A stretch of DNA of 64,000 nt. Origin: Lamellibrachia columna (lineage: Eukaryota; Annelida; Polychaeta; Sabellida; Siboglinidae). Made by a program: the position numbers and the translations under genes. The stretch covers positions 47,304,411 through 47,368,410 of the forward strand of contig OY759261.1 of the NCBI GenBank assembly GCA_963662155.1, given 5' to 3'. This document shows positions 1-12,500 of the stretch, piece by piece (position 1 is the stretch's first letter; every line of letters starts with the position of its first letter). The notes beneath the pieces are model-generated. The model did not search any database. It had not been told where the DNA came from and saw nothing but the letters and a program-made list of their open reading frames with translations.

Positions 1-422
1 GTTCGTCAGGAATTTCTGGGACGACCAGTTCTTCTGCTCACCAGTTGACATGGCAACTGGTTGTGATTAGAAGAAAATCATTACTGCATTATCATCTGTC
101 AACTTGACGAACATGCTACGAATAATGTAAAACAAATTAATCATTCTAGAACTGTTGGGAAATCCATCACTTGTGATTTATTTTATACTGTTCTCTATTA
201 TTATATTATTACTATTATCATTATTAAAATTCTTATGACAAGTATTATTGTTATTATTGTCACTATCATTGAAACGTCATTGGTGACAATGACAACTGTC
301 TGGCCTTGTGTCATTCATTGAGTTTCATTGCAGAATTTCCACAAGGGGAGCCAGTATCAAATTATTCTGATGAAACAAACATTTTATGTTTCAACCAATA
401 CTATTCACCTGTCTCATGACAG
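1..422. other. Intron or upstream sequence, no gene recognised
   Basis: AT-rich sequence before the first recognised acceptor. The start of the window has short open stretches but nothing matching the repeat protein. Confidence 0.4.
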
Positions 423-521
423 GCATTCGGCATGGGGGAACAAGTTCTTGTCGAATCAGATCAGTTGATTGCCATACGCCTACAAACATACCATGGGGGT
501 TGGGTCAGCAGGATGGAACAG
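423..521 (+). CDS. Exon 1 (U1 exon A): first half of SH3 repeat 1
   Basis: Acceptor AG at 421-422, donor gtagtg at 522. Phase 0 at both ends, 33 codons, the same length as its U3 counterpart at 29233. It shows the GEQVLVES strand and the HGGW signature. The upstream exon is outside the window or unrecognised. Confidence 0.75.
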
Positions 522-3500
522 GTAGTGTCACTTTTGTTTTCCTTTGTGCTTAGTAATAATAATGATGCATCCGGGAGTGTTCTTATATGGGGTTCAAATC
601 CTGTTGCGGCCGCTTTGAAGCTTGAACAATTTCATTCACTCGTTGCCCCAATTCACTCAGCTGTATACATGGATACAAGTTAAAGGCTGTGGTGATCTGT
701 ATAAATGAACAGTTTTCGTGCATTGATAGCTGAATGCATACCAGAGAAGTCGAGTTGGCGTTGGAATGAACAGGTGTGCCAAGGGTGAAACGTAGAACAC
801 TTCCAACAGTCCCCAACGACTGGATTCATCGCTATATATACACTCACATTAAAATATGTAAGATGGGTCTTTAACCAGACAAAATAAGTCATGGAAACTA
901 CAACATTAGTATGTTTTAAAATTAAAATCATCTGTATCATTAGTGCAACATTAGTGCAAGGAAATTGTTTTGTTTTAATCATAATATTGGTCTCTGATTA
1001 GTACCTAGGCAAAACAGGCGTTATCAAGGGAACAGTTCAAGACATCGTCAAAGTGCAATTCTCCGATGGTCAAATGTGAGCATACACATATATATATATA
1101 TACAGGGAGGGAGGGAGGGAGGGAACGAGGTGGGGCGGGGGGAGGAGGGAGGGAGGGTGCAACTATCAAGCAGCCGAACATGAATGTACATTACATGAGT
1201 GTGTATTACATGAGTGTACATTACTAAGCAGTGTCGGAGTGAATGGAATTCCAGCGGGTAATAATGTCATGATAATAATATGTTTATGGTAACCCGACTT
1301 TGTTAGATATTTAACTAATTGTGAATGAATTAAATGGATGTCAATGTGCATGGAAAATAAATGTTCATTATTTTCAAATATATACACGTATTGAATGACT
1401 GCGTGCATGTGTGCATAGTCATTCAAATATATACACATATTGAATGACTAGAACTCATGAAAGATTATGTGACCAGGAAATTCAATAGTGTTTTGTGTTC
1501 AAATGATGACTAAGTTACTCTTGCAGGTGGGGCTTCAACAAGGCGCTTTTACGTCCAGCCGAAGACACCGAACAACAAGAAGACACGAGCAGAGCTTTCA
1601 AGAGGTAGAATCTCAGGATAATGGCTGTTTTCTGTGATGAACACTGTTTATGCTAGTTTTTTTGTGTGCAGTCCATTTTTCACTTAAATGTGTTATTCAG
1701 TTACACTGTAATGTTCATGTATCACATTGATGTGGACACGTGAAATTATTGCAGTTAAAAATAAGAACCTTAAGAAGGATATTTGCCCCACCAACAGGGA
1801 TAATCTCTGTATCAATACCTAACTGTCAACTACACGACATTGTTCGGGAGCTCATTGACAACCGTTAGCAACCAGCCAATAAGCAGTAACAAAAGGATTG
1901 TGTTTGCTGTTCCTAGATATGATATTGTTTCCATTGAGACAAAAGAGGAAACAGTGAAGGAGCTTCAAAAGGTTCGCAGTCGCTGGAGATCAGGCATGGA
2001 TTCAGTAAGTCAATCTCTTTGACTTCTTCGGCTGAAGACTATTATTTGAGAATCGCGTAAATGCCTCCATATGATTAAGTTTCAACAAAACAGCTGATAA
2101 ATTCATAGTTTAATTAATAGACAAACTTTGCTGCTGCAGATGGTTTTGTTTACATTGTGTAAATATTAAAGTATAGATATGTTTATTAAATAACATTGCC
2201 ATCCGAAGCCACACACTAACTACTGTCCGAGTAAGGAAATTAGTAGATTATCTACATTTCTGTTCTGTGTTGCTAATGAAACAGCTACACCAACAACCAC
2301 CCAACCACCCACCAGGGTTCGAATCCTGCCGTTTTGACAGTTTCATTCGCCCCACATTGCCTCAGTTCACCCAGCTGTATAAATGTGTACAGGTGGTGAA
2401 TATATGTGAATGAATAGTCTTTACACTGTAATTGCAGCATAGCTGAATGCTTCCTAGAGAATATTTTAGTAGACTGGATACTGCACTATGTAAATACTTA
2501 AAAACTTACTTTTACAAAAAAAAAATTATTTAAGAAAACAGCTGGGGACTCAATTTCTCAATTCACACCTGAGTCAAACTTTTACAAAACTTAAGACTTG
2601 ATGTAAGTCTTGAGCATTTGGGAATTGGGCCTTACTTAACTTGTCGACCAAAAATTTGAAACTTGATAATTCAATCCGAGACTTGAGATGTCAGCAAGGA
2701 ACTAAAGCAAAACAAAAGTCATGGTTTTGGGCCTATGCACTTATAAGAGTTACTAAAACATATCTGTTTGCAACTACAATCAAGGATATCACTCCAATGG
2801 TTTTACTAGTAAAACCTTGTTGAACATGCAGCTTCTTAATTTCATGGGCCACGCCATACTGTTAGATAACCCTGCTGACTAAACTTATCCCGTTCTGACT
2901 TGCGTTGCTTACGACGGCCGTTCAATTTCGGTCGAAGTCATTTGATGCGTTTCACCGGAGTCGATTTTTTTAACTGCCTAGCGCTTATAGGTCGCCCAAT
3001 AAACATGTCAGCCTCAGATATAATTGAGACATGACTAGAATCTCCCACTTTTAGAACCAATTCTGAGAAAAACACTAGCATAATTTTCTTGATTTTAGCT
3101 ACAACTGGATCTTTTTTGTTAACTCTTAGGTGCATTGCCCCAAAACCATGACTTTTGTTTCGCTTTAAGGTAGTTTATAAATTGGCTTTCAATAACAGTG
3201 TTGCTAATTTTGCTGCTGATGTTGTTACTAGGTCAAATATAGCAAAATGTTGCATGGGAACCCCCGTTTTTTGGTATTTTCATAGAGGTAAATAATAAAC
3301 GAACATTTTGGCCAAGTTTTACTGAAGTGGTATTACTCCTTGTGGGTCAAATATTGAATATTGTAAAAAAAATTGCTAAAATATGTTTTGACTGTGTCTT
3401 AATTATTAAAAGTTTTACAATTTGTTATACGAGTTTGACATATTATGCTTTATATAATATAAGCATATCAAATTGCAATATTCCTCCATGTTTTATATTT

Positions 3501-6500
3501 GAATGGTAAATAAATCTTCTGTTATGACTGATTATGATGAAAGTACAATATTTTGCTAAGGTGACGTAGCTGTTACTATGTTTTATATTTCAAATAATTG
3601 CACGGGATCCCCCATCTTTTGTGGGATTTTGGGGTGTAATGGATTTCAAACAACCTTGAAACATGGTGGTGTGGGTGGTGGTGGTGTGGGTCGTGGTGGA
3701 GGTGGTACCATGGTGGTGGTGGTGGATGTTGGTGGTGTGGGTGATGGTGTGGGTGTGGTAGTGGTGGAGTGGGTGGTGGTGGTGTGGGTGGTGGTGGTGG
3801 TGGTACCATGGTGGTGGTGGTGGTGTGGGTGGTGATGGTACCGTGGTGGTGGTGGTACCGTGGTGGTGGTGATGTGGGTGGTGGTGTGTGTGATGGTGGT
3901 GGTGTGTGGGTGTACGTGCAATTGTTATCATAACAGCTGACCACGAGAAGTACTGTCAATCTGCAATTTACTGTAGGTATTCAAGTGATAGTCACAGTGT
4001 TATGTGTTACGTTAACAAATAGGTAACAATACGAGTAATATTTCAGGTTCTCGGCTTGAGAGGCTATGTAAAGAAAGTAGACAGTGATGGCGACATTTTT
4101 GTGAAGTGCATCAACCAGTCCAAGTGAGTATTATTTCAAAAATGCGAGTGAGTTGTGCTATGAACTTTTAGTCCGTTCTCACATCCAGCAGTGGATAACA
4201 TAAGACACTACGATAAAACGATAAAGGTGACAGTTTTGTGTTAGTTTTACCAATGCTTTATGCTGGTTGAATCAATTAGATGCGGTGTTAAAAGAAGAAA
4301 AAAGTGTCAGGACTTGGTGGCTTATTTAACAAGAGATTTAACAAGATTGCTATCCCAAACAACAAGTTCCAGATGGCAAGTGGACAAGGAAGCCATTGGC
4401 TTATCGAGAGTCCACAATTTTCTCATCTATGTGTAGCCCGCCCTTATCAGATATATGTCGATTCTATTTTTAAACATATTCACACTACTAGCATTAACAC
4501 AATCATTTGGCAGTTTGTTCCATTCATTTATCACCCTCTGTGAGAAAGAGTACTTTCTCGTGTCCAACCTACACTGCTCCTTAACTAATGCTGCTTTGTG
4601 TCCTCTGGTTCTACTGCCTTCTTTAAGTTTGAAGAACATATTCCTATCAACATCCTTATAACCGTTCACTATTTTAAACACTTCTATTTGGTCTCCTCTT
4701 AGTCTCCTGGTCTCTAGTGTTGTCAAACCACATTGTAATAAGCGACTTTCATAACTAAGGTCTCTCAATTCTGGAATCATTTTAGTTGCTCTTTGTTGTA
4801 TTCTTTCTACCTTGTCTATGTCCTTCGTACGATACGGCCTCCATGCTTGTATACAATATTCCAAATGTGGTTTAACTATTGCTTTGTACAAGGGTACAAT
4901 TAGCTGTTTCTCCTTATACGTGATAGTTCTCCTAATTAGCCCTAGAATTTGATTTCCTTTCGAAGCAGCAATCCCACATTGCTCTGAAACTTTCATGTCA
5001 GCACTAAATGTTACTCCTAAGTCCTTTTCTTGAGTGGTTCTACCTAGTACAGCGTCCCTCATTTTATATTCTTCGTCCATGTTTTCATGTCCTATGTGTA
5101 TGCATTTACACTTCCCAAAATTGAATAACATTTGCCATTTTTCTGACCATTTAACTAATTTATCGAGATCATCCAGTAAACTTTGTTTATCTGTATCATT
5201 AGTAACCTTTCTGAATACTTTTGTGTCATCTGCAAATTTCAGTACTTTGCTAGGTATGTCATCTTCCAAATCATTTATATATATATATTAAAAACAGTAT
5301 AGGGCCTAATACTGATCCCTGTGGTACCCCACTCAAAACAGATTTCCAGTTTGAAATCTCACCATCTACTATTACTCTCTGTCTTCTGTGTGTAAGCCAC
5401 TTTTCTATCCAATTGATTACGTCATTACCTATACCATGGGCTTTTAGTTTAAGTAAGAATCTTTGATGTGATACTTTATAGAAAGCTTTCTGAAAATCTG
5501 AAGTAGACAACATCCACTGGTGTCCCAAACAAGCACGACTAAACAGCACTCGCACCCAACCCTGACTGTTTGACTCCATAGGAGTGTTGGCCAGTACCAA
5601 GAAAAGACACACATACACACACACCCACGCATCGTCTCCGGCTTAGGTAGCAAGCCGTATTGCCATTGGTGGTTTGAAGCAATTGTTGTAACCCTAATAA
5701 TGTTGAAGCTTTCTTCATCGATCAAATGCTTGTCCTAGAGTAGAATGCCAAAGATGGAACGTTTCCTCAGTAGTTCTTTTATAACACTGCGTCTGTATCA
5801 GGTACTTGTTCGATCCAAAACTCCTGAAGGTCATTGATACGTCGAAGTGGGCAGTTGAAATCGGGGACTTCGTGTTGGTGATCGACTCCTACAAGAAGGT
5901 CAAGGCTCTACAGGACAAGGGCCATGGAGGATGGAAAGAGGAAATGGGAAAGGTTCACATGTATCATTTTACATAGTAAACAGCCTTATCATAGTAACAT
6001 GTTTATGTTGCTATGTTTATAACAAAGTACTAATTTTAAAATCAAATGTTAATTTTACAAATTTATTCTGACCAACAACTTAGAAAAGCAAGCATTCTTG
6101 CCAACATAGGATAGGAAATATAAAAATTTTTATTCGTTGTATGCATGTAGTATGGATGTGCTACGAAGGTATAATATGTATTATGTTTGGCGTACACCTT
6201 TTAACGGCATATTGATTATTTTATTTATGTGTGACTTGTCTTGATAAATATGAATTTACATCAAATCGGCCACTCTCTTGCAGACACTGGGTTCAGTCGG
6301 CACTGTGGTGGATGTTCTATCAAATGGATGTGCTAGAGTTGTTGTTTCTGAGAGCTCATGGATCTACAATGCAGAAGCACTGAAAGTTATCGCTAGATGT
6401 GGTAAATAGTAATTACTTGAACGCATGGTAGGTTTTGTTGAATTATTTAAGAAACAATGATTGAACCTATTTTATATTTGCTGACAAATATAGAAATGAG

Positions 6501-9500
6501 TATTCATAATCATTGCATTTCTATGAAATCTTCCATTAAACTCATATGTTTTATCTGTGTTAGTCTTAGGAGCATTTCATATCATGACACATGCATCCTG
6601 TGACAAGTCAACAATATGGTTAAACTTACTGTGGTGAGACAGGCTATAGTGGCAGTCACCCGTGTATTGTTCTGTGTATTTTATGTTTATTTCCACCTCA
6701 ATGATTTTGAACTGGAACAATGTCCGGGGTGTGCTAAATTAACATTTATTTTTAATTATAACCATGTGATGTTTGATTCATTATTCAACATTGTTCAGTT
6801 TCATCATTGACCAATTAATCAGTTTTGCTACATAATTACTATGTTTGCCACAGATTTTAAAATTTTGCATAAACACACTCGGTTGAATATCCTTCAAAGA
6901 AATGTTTAAATGGAGGGGAACAAACGTAACTAAATGTGTGATGCAGTGGTAAAACAGAATAATACTTTATTGTAAGAATTGAAACTGCAGGCAATCTGTG
7001 TTTCATTTACTTTCTCAGACATGACACCATTCATGAATACAACATCATGGGGGAGTGACTCTGAGTGCGGCAACTTTAAAACTTGGCTGCACTACTTTGC
7101 TGAAGTTGCCGATGGACGGATGGGTGGTATGATGCAAATGTTGCAAATGATGAAAAGCATGTCTTCAGATACTACTGATGAGGTAACTGAAAGAGTAATA
7201 GAGGAAATGGATTCATGCATAATTTCTTTCTTTCAGGGGACAGAGAATTTTGCATATGCCTATTTATAATTAATTATCACTTATGTTTCAGTATATATAT
7301 ATATATATATAACCCATCTTACCAAATGAGTCACGTCCAAATTTGAACATTTTGAGTTATTAGAATCGTTGAAAAGAATAGGGTCTCGGCTTTCACATCA
7401 TGCATCCAGATATATGAATTCTAGGCGAAGCTACGTTTCGCTAAACATGTATGGGGTAGAAATCTTCAAATGGAGAAATCAGCTGTCAAAGTTTAATATG
7501 TTTATTACCAAAGCTACCTTAGTTACCATGCACATATCTGGCAGATATTTGGACCACTTGAAGATAATGGCAAGGTCATGACATTCTACTAATATAATAG
7601 CAAGATCTTTGTAAAAAAATACCAACAAAATTAATTTCCATGTAATTACCGCCATTGTTAAGGAATGGCAAAACTATCTGCACTATGCCACCAGTGTCAA
7701 TGATAATGTGACACATTTTAGTTTAGATAATTGCTACTAGTGACCTTCTTGCCCCTGGTGGAGTTGGGGCAGTAAGAAATTACTTATTTTTTGCAATTTA
7801 AAAAATAAAAATCCATTTATTCAGCATAAGGGGAGACTCGGTTGGTGGATTTTTAAAAACAATTATTTTATTACTCAAAATGCTTCCACCCTATTTTGAG
7901 AAATTTGTATTCATAATTTTCACTTCAGTAACAATTTCATACTTCTAAATCACTTTCATTTGTGGGTAAAGCATGCGTCTTCCAAGAAATAAATCTTATT
8001 TTTTCAAAACCATGCATCATATCTCTGGAAGTAATACTGCTTGAAGCATAAGGTTATCATTGTGTGTGGTTTATGACAGAACAACTGACCAATGCATCTT
8101 GGGATCTACCGGAGGCCAGGGACCATCCCTACCAAGGGCCTATGGGAGCTGACAACATCCCTTATATTCCCTCACTGCAGGGGGTGTCTGACCAATTACA
8201 AGCATTAACCCTGCTATGGGAGCTGGCAACACCCCTTATATTCCCTCACTGCAGGGGGTGTCTGACCAATTAGAAGCATTATCCCAACAGTGGGATCTGG
8301 CAACATCCCTTCCTTTGGCCATCACCCACCAACCAGCCCCCCTTTCTCCACCTTTCAAAAAAATATAGGATGGCCAGCATTTCAAAAGGGCTGGGGCATT
8401 CGTTCTAAACACTTCGTTTTGGGCTGGCTGGACACCCAGAGGGATGCAGACCCCAGGATTCTCTGGTCATGTGACTGCAGTCACATTATCATGATCAAGT
8501 AGCTGGCCCAGGACCGCAAAACAACTACACAATTCAGCAACGCCATTTTCTACTTGCTATGTGGGTCAGCTGTGTGATGCGGTGGAAATGCGTGGTGCGC
8601 ATGCGTCCATGACCATTATTTAATTGACTTCATCGCTGTGCCAATCGTATAATTATCCAGCTAGGGCGAACACTGCCTGCCCCCTCCTATTCGACATATT
8701 TGTAATATATGCTAATGACATGACCATATATAGAAAGATGAGATGCCAAGGTTTGTAACGGTGCCAGATTTGTGAGGGACCATCCACAAATTGTGGACAA
8801 AAACAGCATTTATGCAACCAACAACGCAAGCCAGGTGTAAGGATATGAAAAGGCCAAATAAATGACGTTTATTAAGAGTATGCCTAATGGCATATTATTC
8901 CGATTAAAAGCATGAAGTGTGGACCCTGTAACATGCGCCAAGCATGTGGCTGAGCCTCATACAAAGCCGCCTGGACACAATGCTCCCAGAGCCCACACTT
9001 CGACATAGCAATACAGTACATGTAGTAATATTCCTACAACACAAGACAATTCATGGCATCATCACCAGCACATTAAAACATTACCCAATACCGACAAAAA
9101 CCTATTTGCATATACTGCATTACTGGAATACACTACTTGCTAAAATTCCTACTCTATATATTTATGTAACCTAAAAGGTGGGGCCATAACGCCTGATTAG
9201 CAATAAACCATCCCAACATCGAGGATGGAAGGGAAGTCATCTTCCACTCCGCACCAAAACCCTATGTGAACGGGCAGATAGCCGAATGAAAAGCCCAAAG
9301 TCCACTGGGAAAGCGTAATAGGGAAGGTGGTGACTTCACTTCCACCGGTAATGTACAAAATGTTATCAAGCACGACACTAATAAACACATTAATATAACA
9401 TTCAGCAGAAGAAATTGGGGAGGAGGGTGGGTCGAAAACTTGTAACACCGAGAAAGCAGGTCTGCTCCGCATGTATCAAACATTCGGAGTGAAGCTGCTT

Positions 9501-12500
9501 ACTTTCAAACTGCGTCATTCGAATGACTGCCGCGCTCTGATTGGTTTAGCGGTGTCACGGGAGCGCTTATTCAGTCATCCTGGTATCTTTGCCTACGCTT
9601 AGATTAGCATAATAACCTATTGACCCTCACGTGCCCTGCCCGCGCCGCTGCCAGCATAAAATCATGTATGCAACCGTGGTCGCATACTCTCATTTTCGAC
9701 TTTGTTTTATGAAAGTCAAGCGGAACACATCAAACAGTTCTTCAAAGATAATACTAAAATATATCAAACATAACTAAATAGACATTATAAACTATAGTAA
9801 TCGCTAAAATGAATACTAAGGAATAATTTTCAGGGAAAATCTAAAAATCGTTGGATTAGCCACTTTTTTTTATAAAAACGGCATTTGCAAAGTTTCATGT
9901 TTACCGACATCCGACTCGTTTTGTTAAGATGAGTTACAATTGTAGCTGACAAATGGGGCAAGTTAAAATCACATAATATTCAAAACTATTAGACGAGAAT
10001 AGTGTTGCTGTGATTTATGTTTCTGCTATTCTTCAACTGCACAATCTGTTTTCTTTTGTTCAATTTTTTTACTTGCACCATGGAATTATATATGTATTAC
10101 ATGTATTGAGAGTGAAAATCTGCCACTTGTGGCTTTATACCCTCATTATAGGAACCATGACAATGTTTGCATGTATCATATCATTGTACGTATTGTACCA
10201 CAGTTTCTATTATAAACCATCATTATAGGAACTATGACAATGTTTGTATGTATCATATCATTGTACATATTGTACCACAGTTTCTATTATAAACCATCAT
10301 CATCATCATATTGTGTTAAGACAGGGAACAGCAATTTTGTAGTGGCGTACATGCACGTGTATAGTGATCAATGTGGCAACATTTGCAATTTGACACAAAC
10401 TGCAAGCAGTTTTTTCTTGAACTTGCAATAAGCAAAATGAAGCAAATAAGACATTGTAACACACGTGTATCTGCCAAATTTCAGGCATATCTACCATTAA
10501 TGTCCACACATGTAAACTACATCAAATGTCTGTTTACAACAGCACGACTTTGAAACCTTGCTGCACTACTTTGCTGAATCTTCCGACGGATGGATGGGTG
10601 GTATGATGAAAATGATGCAAAAGATGAAAGGCATGTCTTCAGATGCTACTGATGAGGTAACTAAAACAGTAATAGAGGAAATGGATGGAGGCATAATTTC
10701 TTTCTTTCAGGGGATAGAGAACTTTGTATTTGCCTATTGATCACTAGTTATCACTTATATTTCAATATATATGTATGTATATATATATAATGCAATCAAC
10801 AATGCGAGCGAGATGTTGCTCTTCCTCCTTATTCCCTGCTGTAGAGGGGTGAGGGTCAGGTACAGTATTATTGAGCCACTCTTTCTGTTCTTTCTTTCCA
10901 TAGTTTTCTATCGACCGCTCCCTCTCTCCATCTTTCATCCTCCCTCAATCTTCTCATATCCCTCTTCATGCAGTCCTCCCATCTCGGCTGTGGTCTTCCC
11001 CTTTTCCTGCGTCCTAGATGTTTTTTCACCTCTGCTCTTTTTGCTAGTTTGCCTGCATCCATTCTTACCAAGTGGCCTGCCCATCTCATCCTGCTTCTCA
11101 CCAATCTTCCTGTTAGGCTGCATTGCATCCCAACCTCTCTCGGGTCGTTCATCCTTCTTCTGTCCACCCTCTTTGTTCTTGTTATTCGACGAACCCAGCT
11201 GCTGTTGTTGTTCTGTCAACGCCACTGTCGCCAGACCATACAGGCATGCTGGTGTAAGACACGCTCTCAGGACTTTCCCTTTCAGCTTTTAAAAAAATGT
11301 TCTGTTCAAGCGGTCCAACATAACTCCCTCTACCTTTCTCCAAGCATTCACTCCCGCTTGTGTCCGACGTCGCACTTCTGCCTCTGAATGCCCATCCTCC
11401 GTAACCATTCCTCCAAGGTACACAAAGCCATCCAACCTGATGTTCAACTCCTCTCTCTGGTGTCAAATCCACATCACTTCTGTCTTCTCTAGACTCATTC
11501 TCAGTCCGTGCTTCTCGAACACCCCCTTCCATTCCTCCAACACTTCCTGTATGTCTTGTTTGCTCTCTGCAATTATGGCCAGATCATCTGCATACATTAT
11601 CTTCCTGAGAACATCCTTCGTGCTGATCTTCCTGCTGATTATTTCCATCACCATGATAAACGGTAGAGGGCTAAGAGCACTTCCTTGCCTCAAACTGATG
11701 TTAACTGGAAACTCTTCGAAAAAACCAAATCCAACCACAACTCTTCCTTTTGTTCTCTCATACATTGCTTCCACCATCCTGGCTTCTGCTTCTGGCACTC
11801 CCATCCATCTCACTGTTGCCATCACCATCTCTTTTGGGACTGTGTCTTAGGCCTTCTCTAGGTCTACAAATCCCACTGCCATTCCCCCTTGCATCTCCAA
11901 CCTCTTCTCTATCTGCTGTCTTAATACAAACATCCCATCAGTCATCCCTCTGCCCTTTCTGAATCCCTGTTGTTCTTCACCCAATTCTTGCTCTACTCTC
12001 TTTCGGATCCTCCCATCCAGGATCCGAAAGAGAATAGAATACGTATAGTAATATTCCTACAACCCAAGACAATTCATGACATCACCACCTGCACATTGAA
12101 ACATTAACCCATCACCATCGATACTCAACACACTGCGTAGTTGCAGCACCGGAAGACACTACTTGCTGAAATTCCTACTCTATATACTGTACTTTAGTAA
12201 CCTAAAAGTGAGGCCATAATGCCTTAATTGTCAATAAAAAATCCCAACATCAAGGATGGAAGGAAAGTGATCTTCCACTCCGCACCAAAACCCTACATGA
12301 ACCGGCAGAGAAAGCCAAATGAAAACCCCAATGTCCACTGGGAAAACGTCATAGGGAAGGTGGCGACTTCACTTCCACCGTCAATGTACAAGATTTTCGA
12401 AGCACAACACAACTAAAACATTAAGGTGACCTTAAGCAAGAAGAAGGTGGGGAGGAGGGTGGGTCGACACATGAAGGTGGGGAGGAGGGTGGGTCGACAC

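Noticed and set aside
2314..2330. tRNA gene
   Set aside because: Only a B box is present; no cloverleaf or A box. It belongs to a SINE body that recurs elsewhere.
3576..3959. Long poly-His/Pro and poly-Val/Gly reading frames on both strands
   Set aside because: They are translations of a GGT trinucleotide tract with no splice or family support.
7183..7269. Extension of linker exon 8 past its donor
   Set aside because: The frame is open to 7269, but the donor gtaact at 7183 gives the phase needed for exon 9. Both duplicated copies keep it, so read-through is considered unlikely.
10771..11292. 173-codon plus-strand frame rich in Phe/Leu/Ser/Pro
   Set aside because: Antisense shadow of the RTE-like reverse transcriptase on the minus strand.
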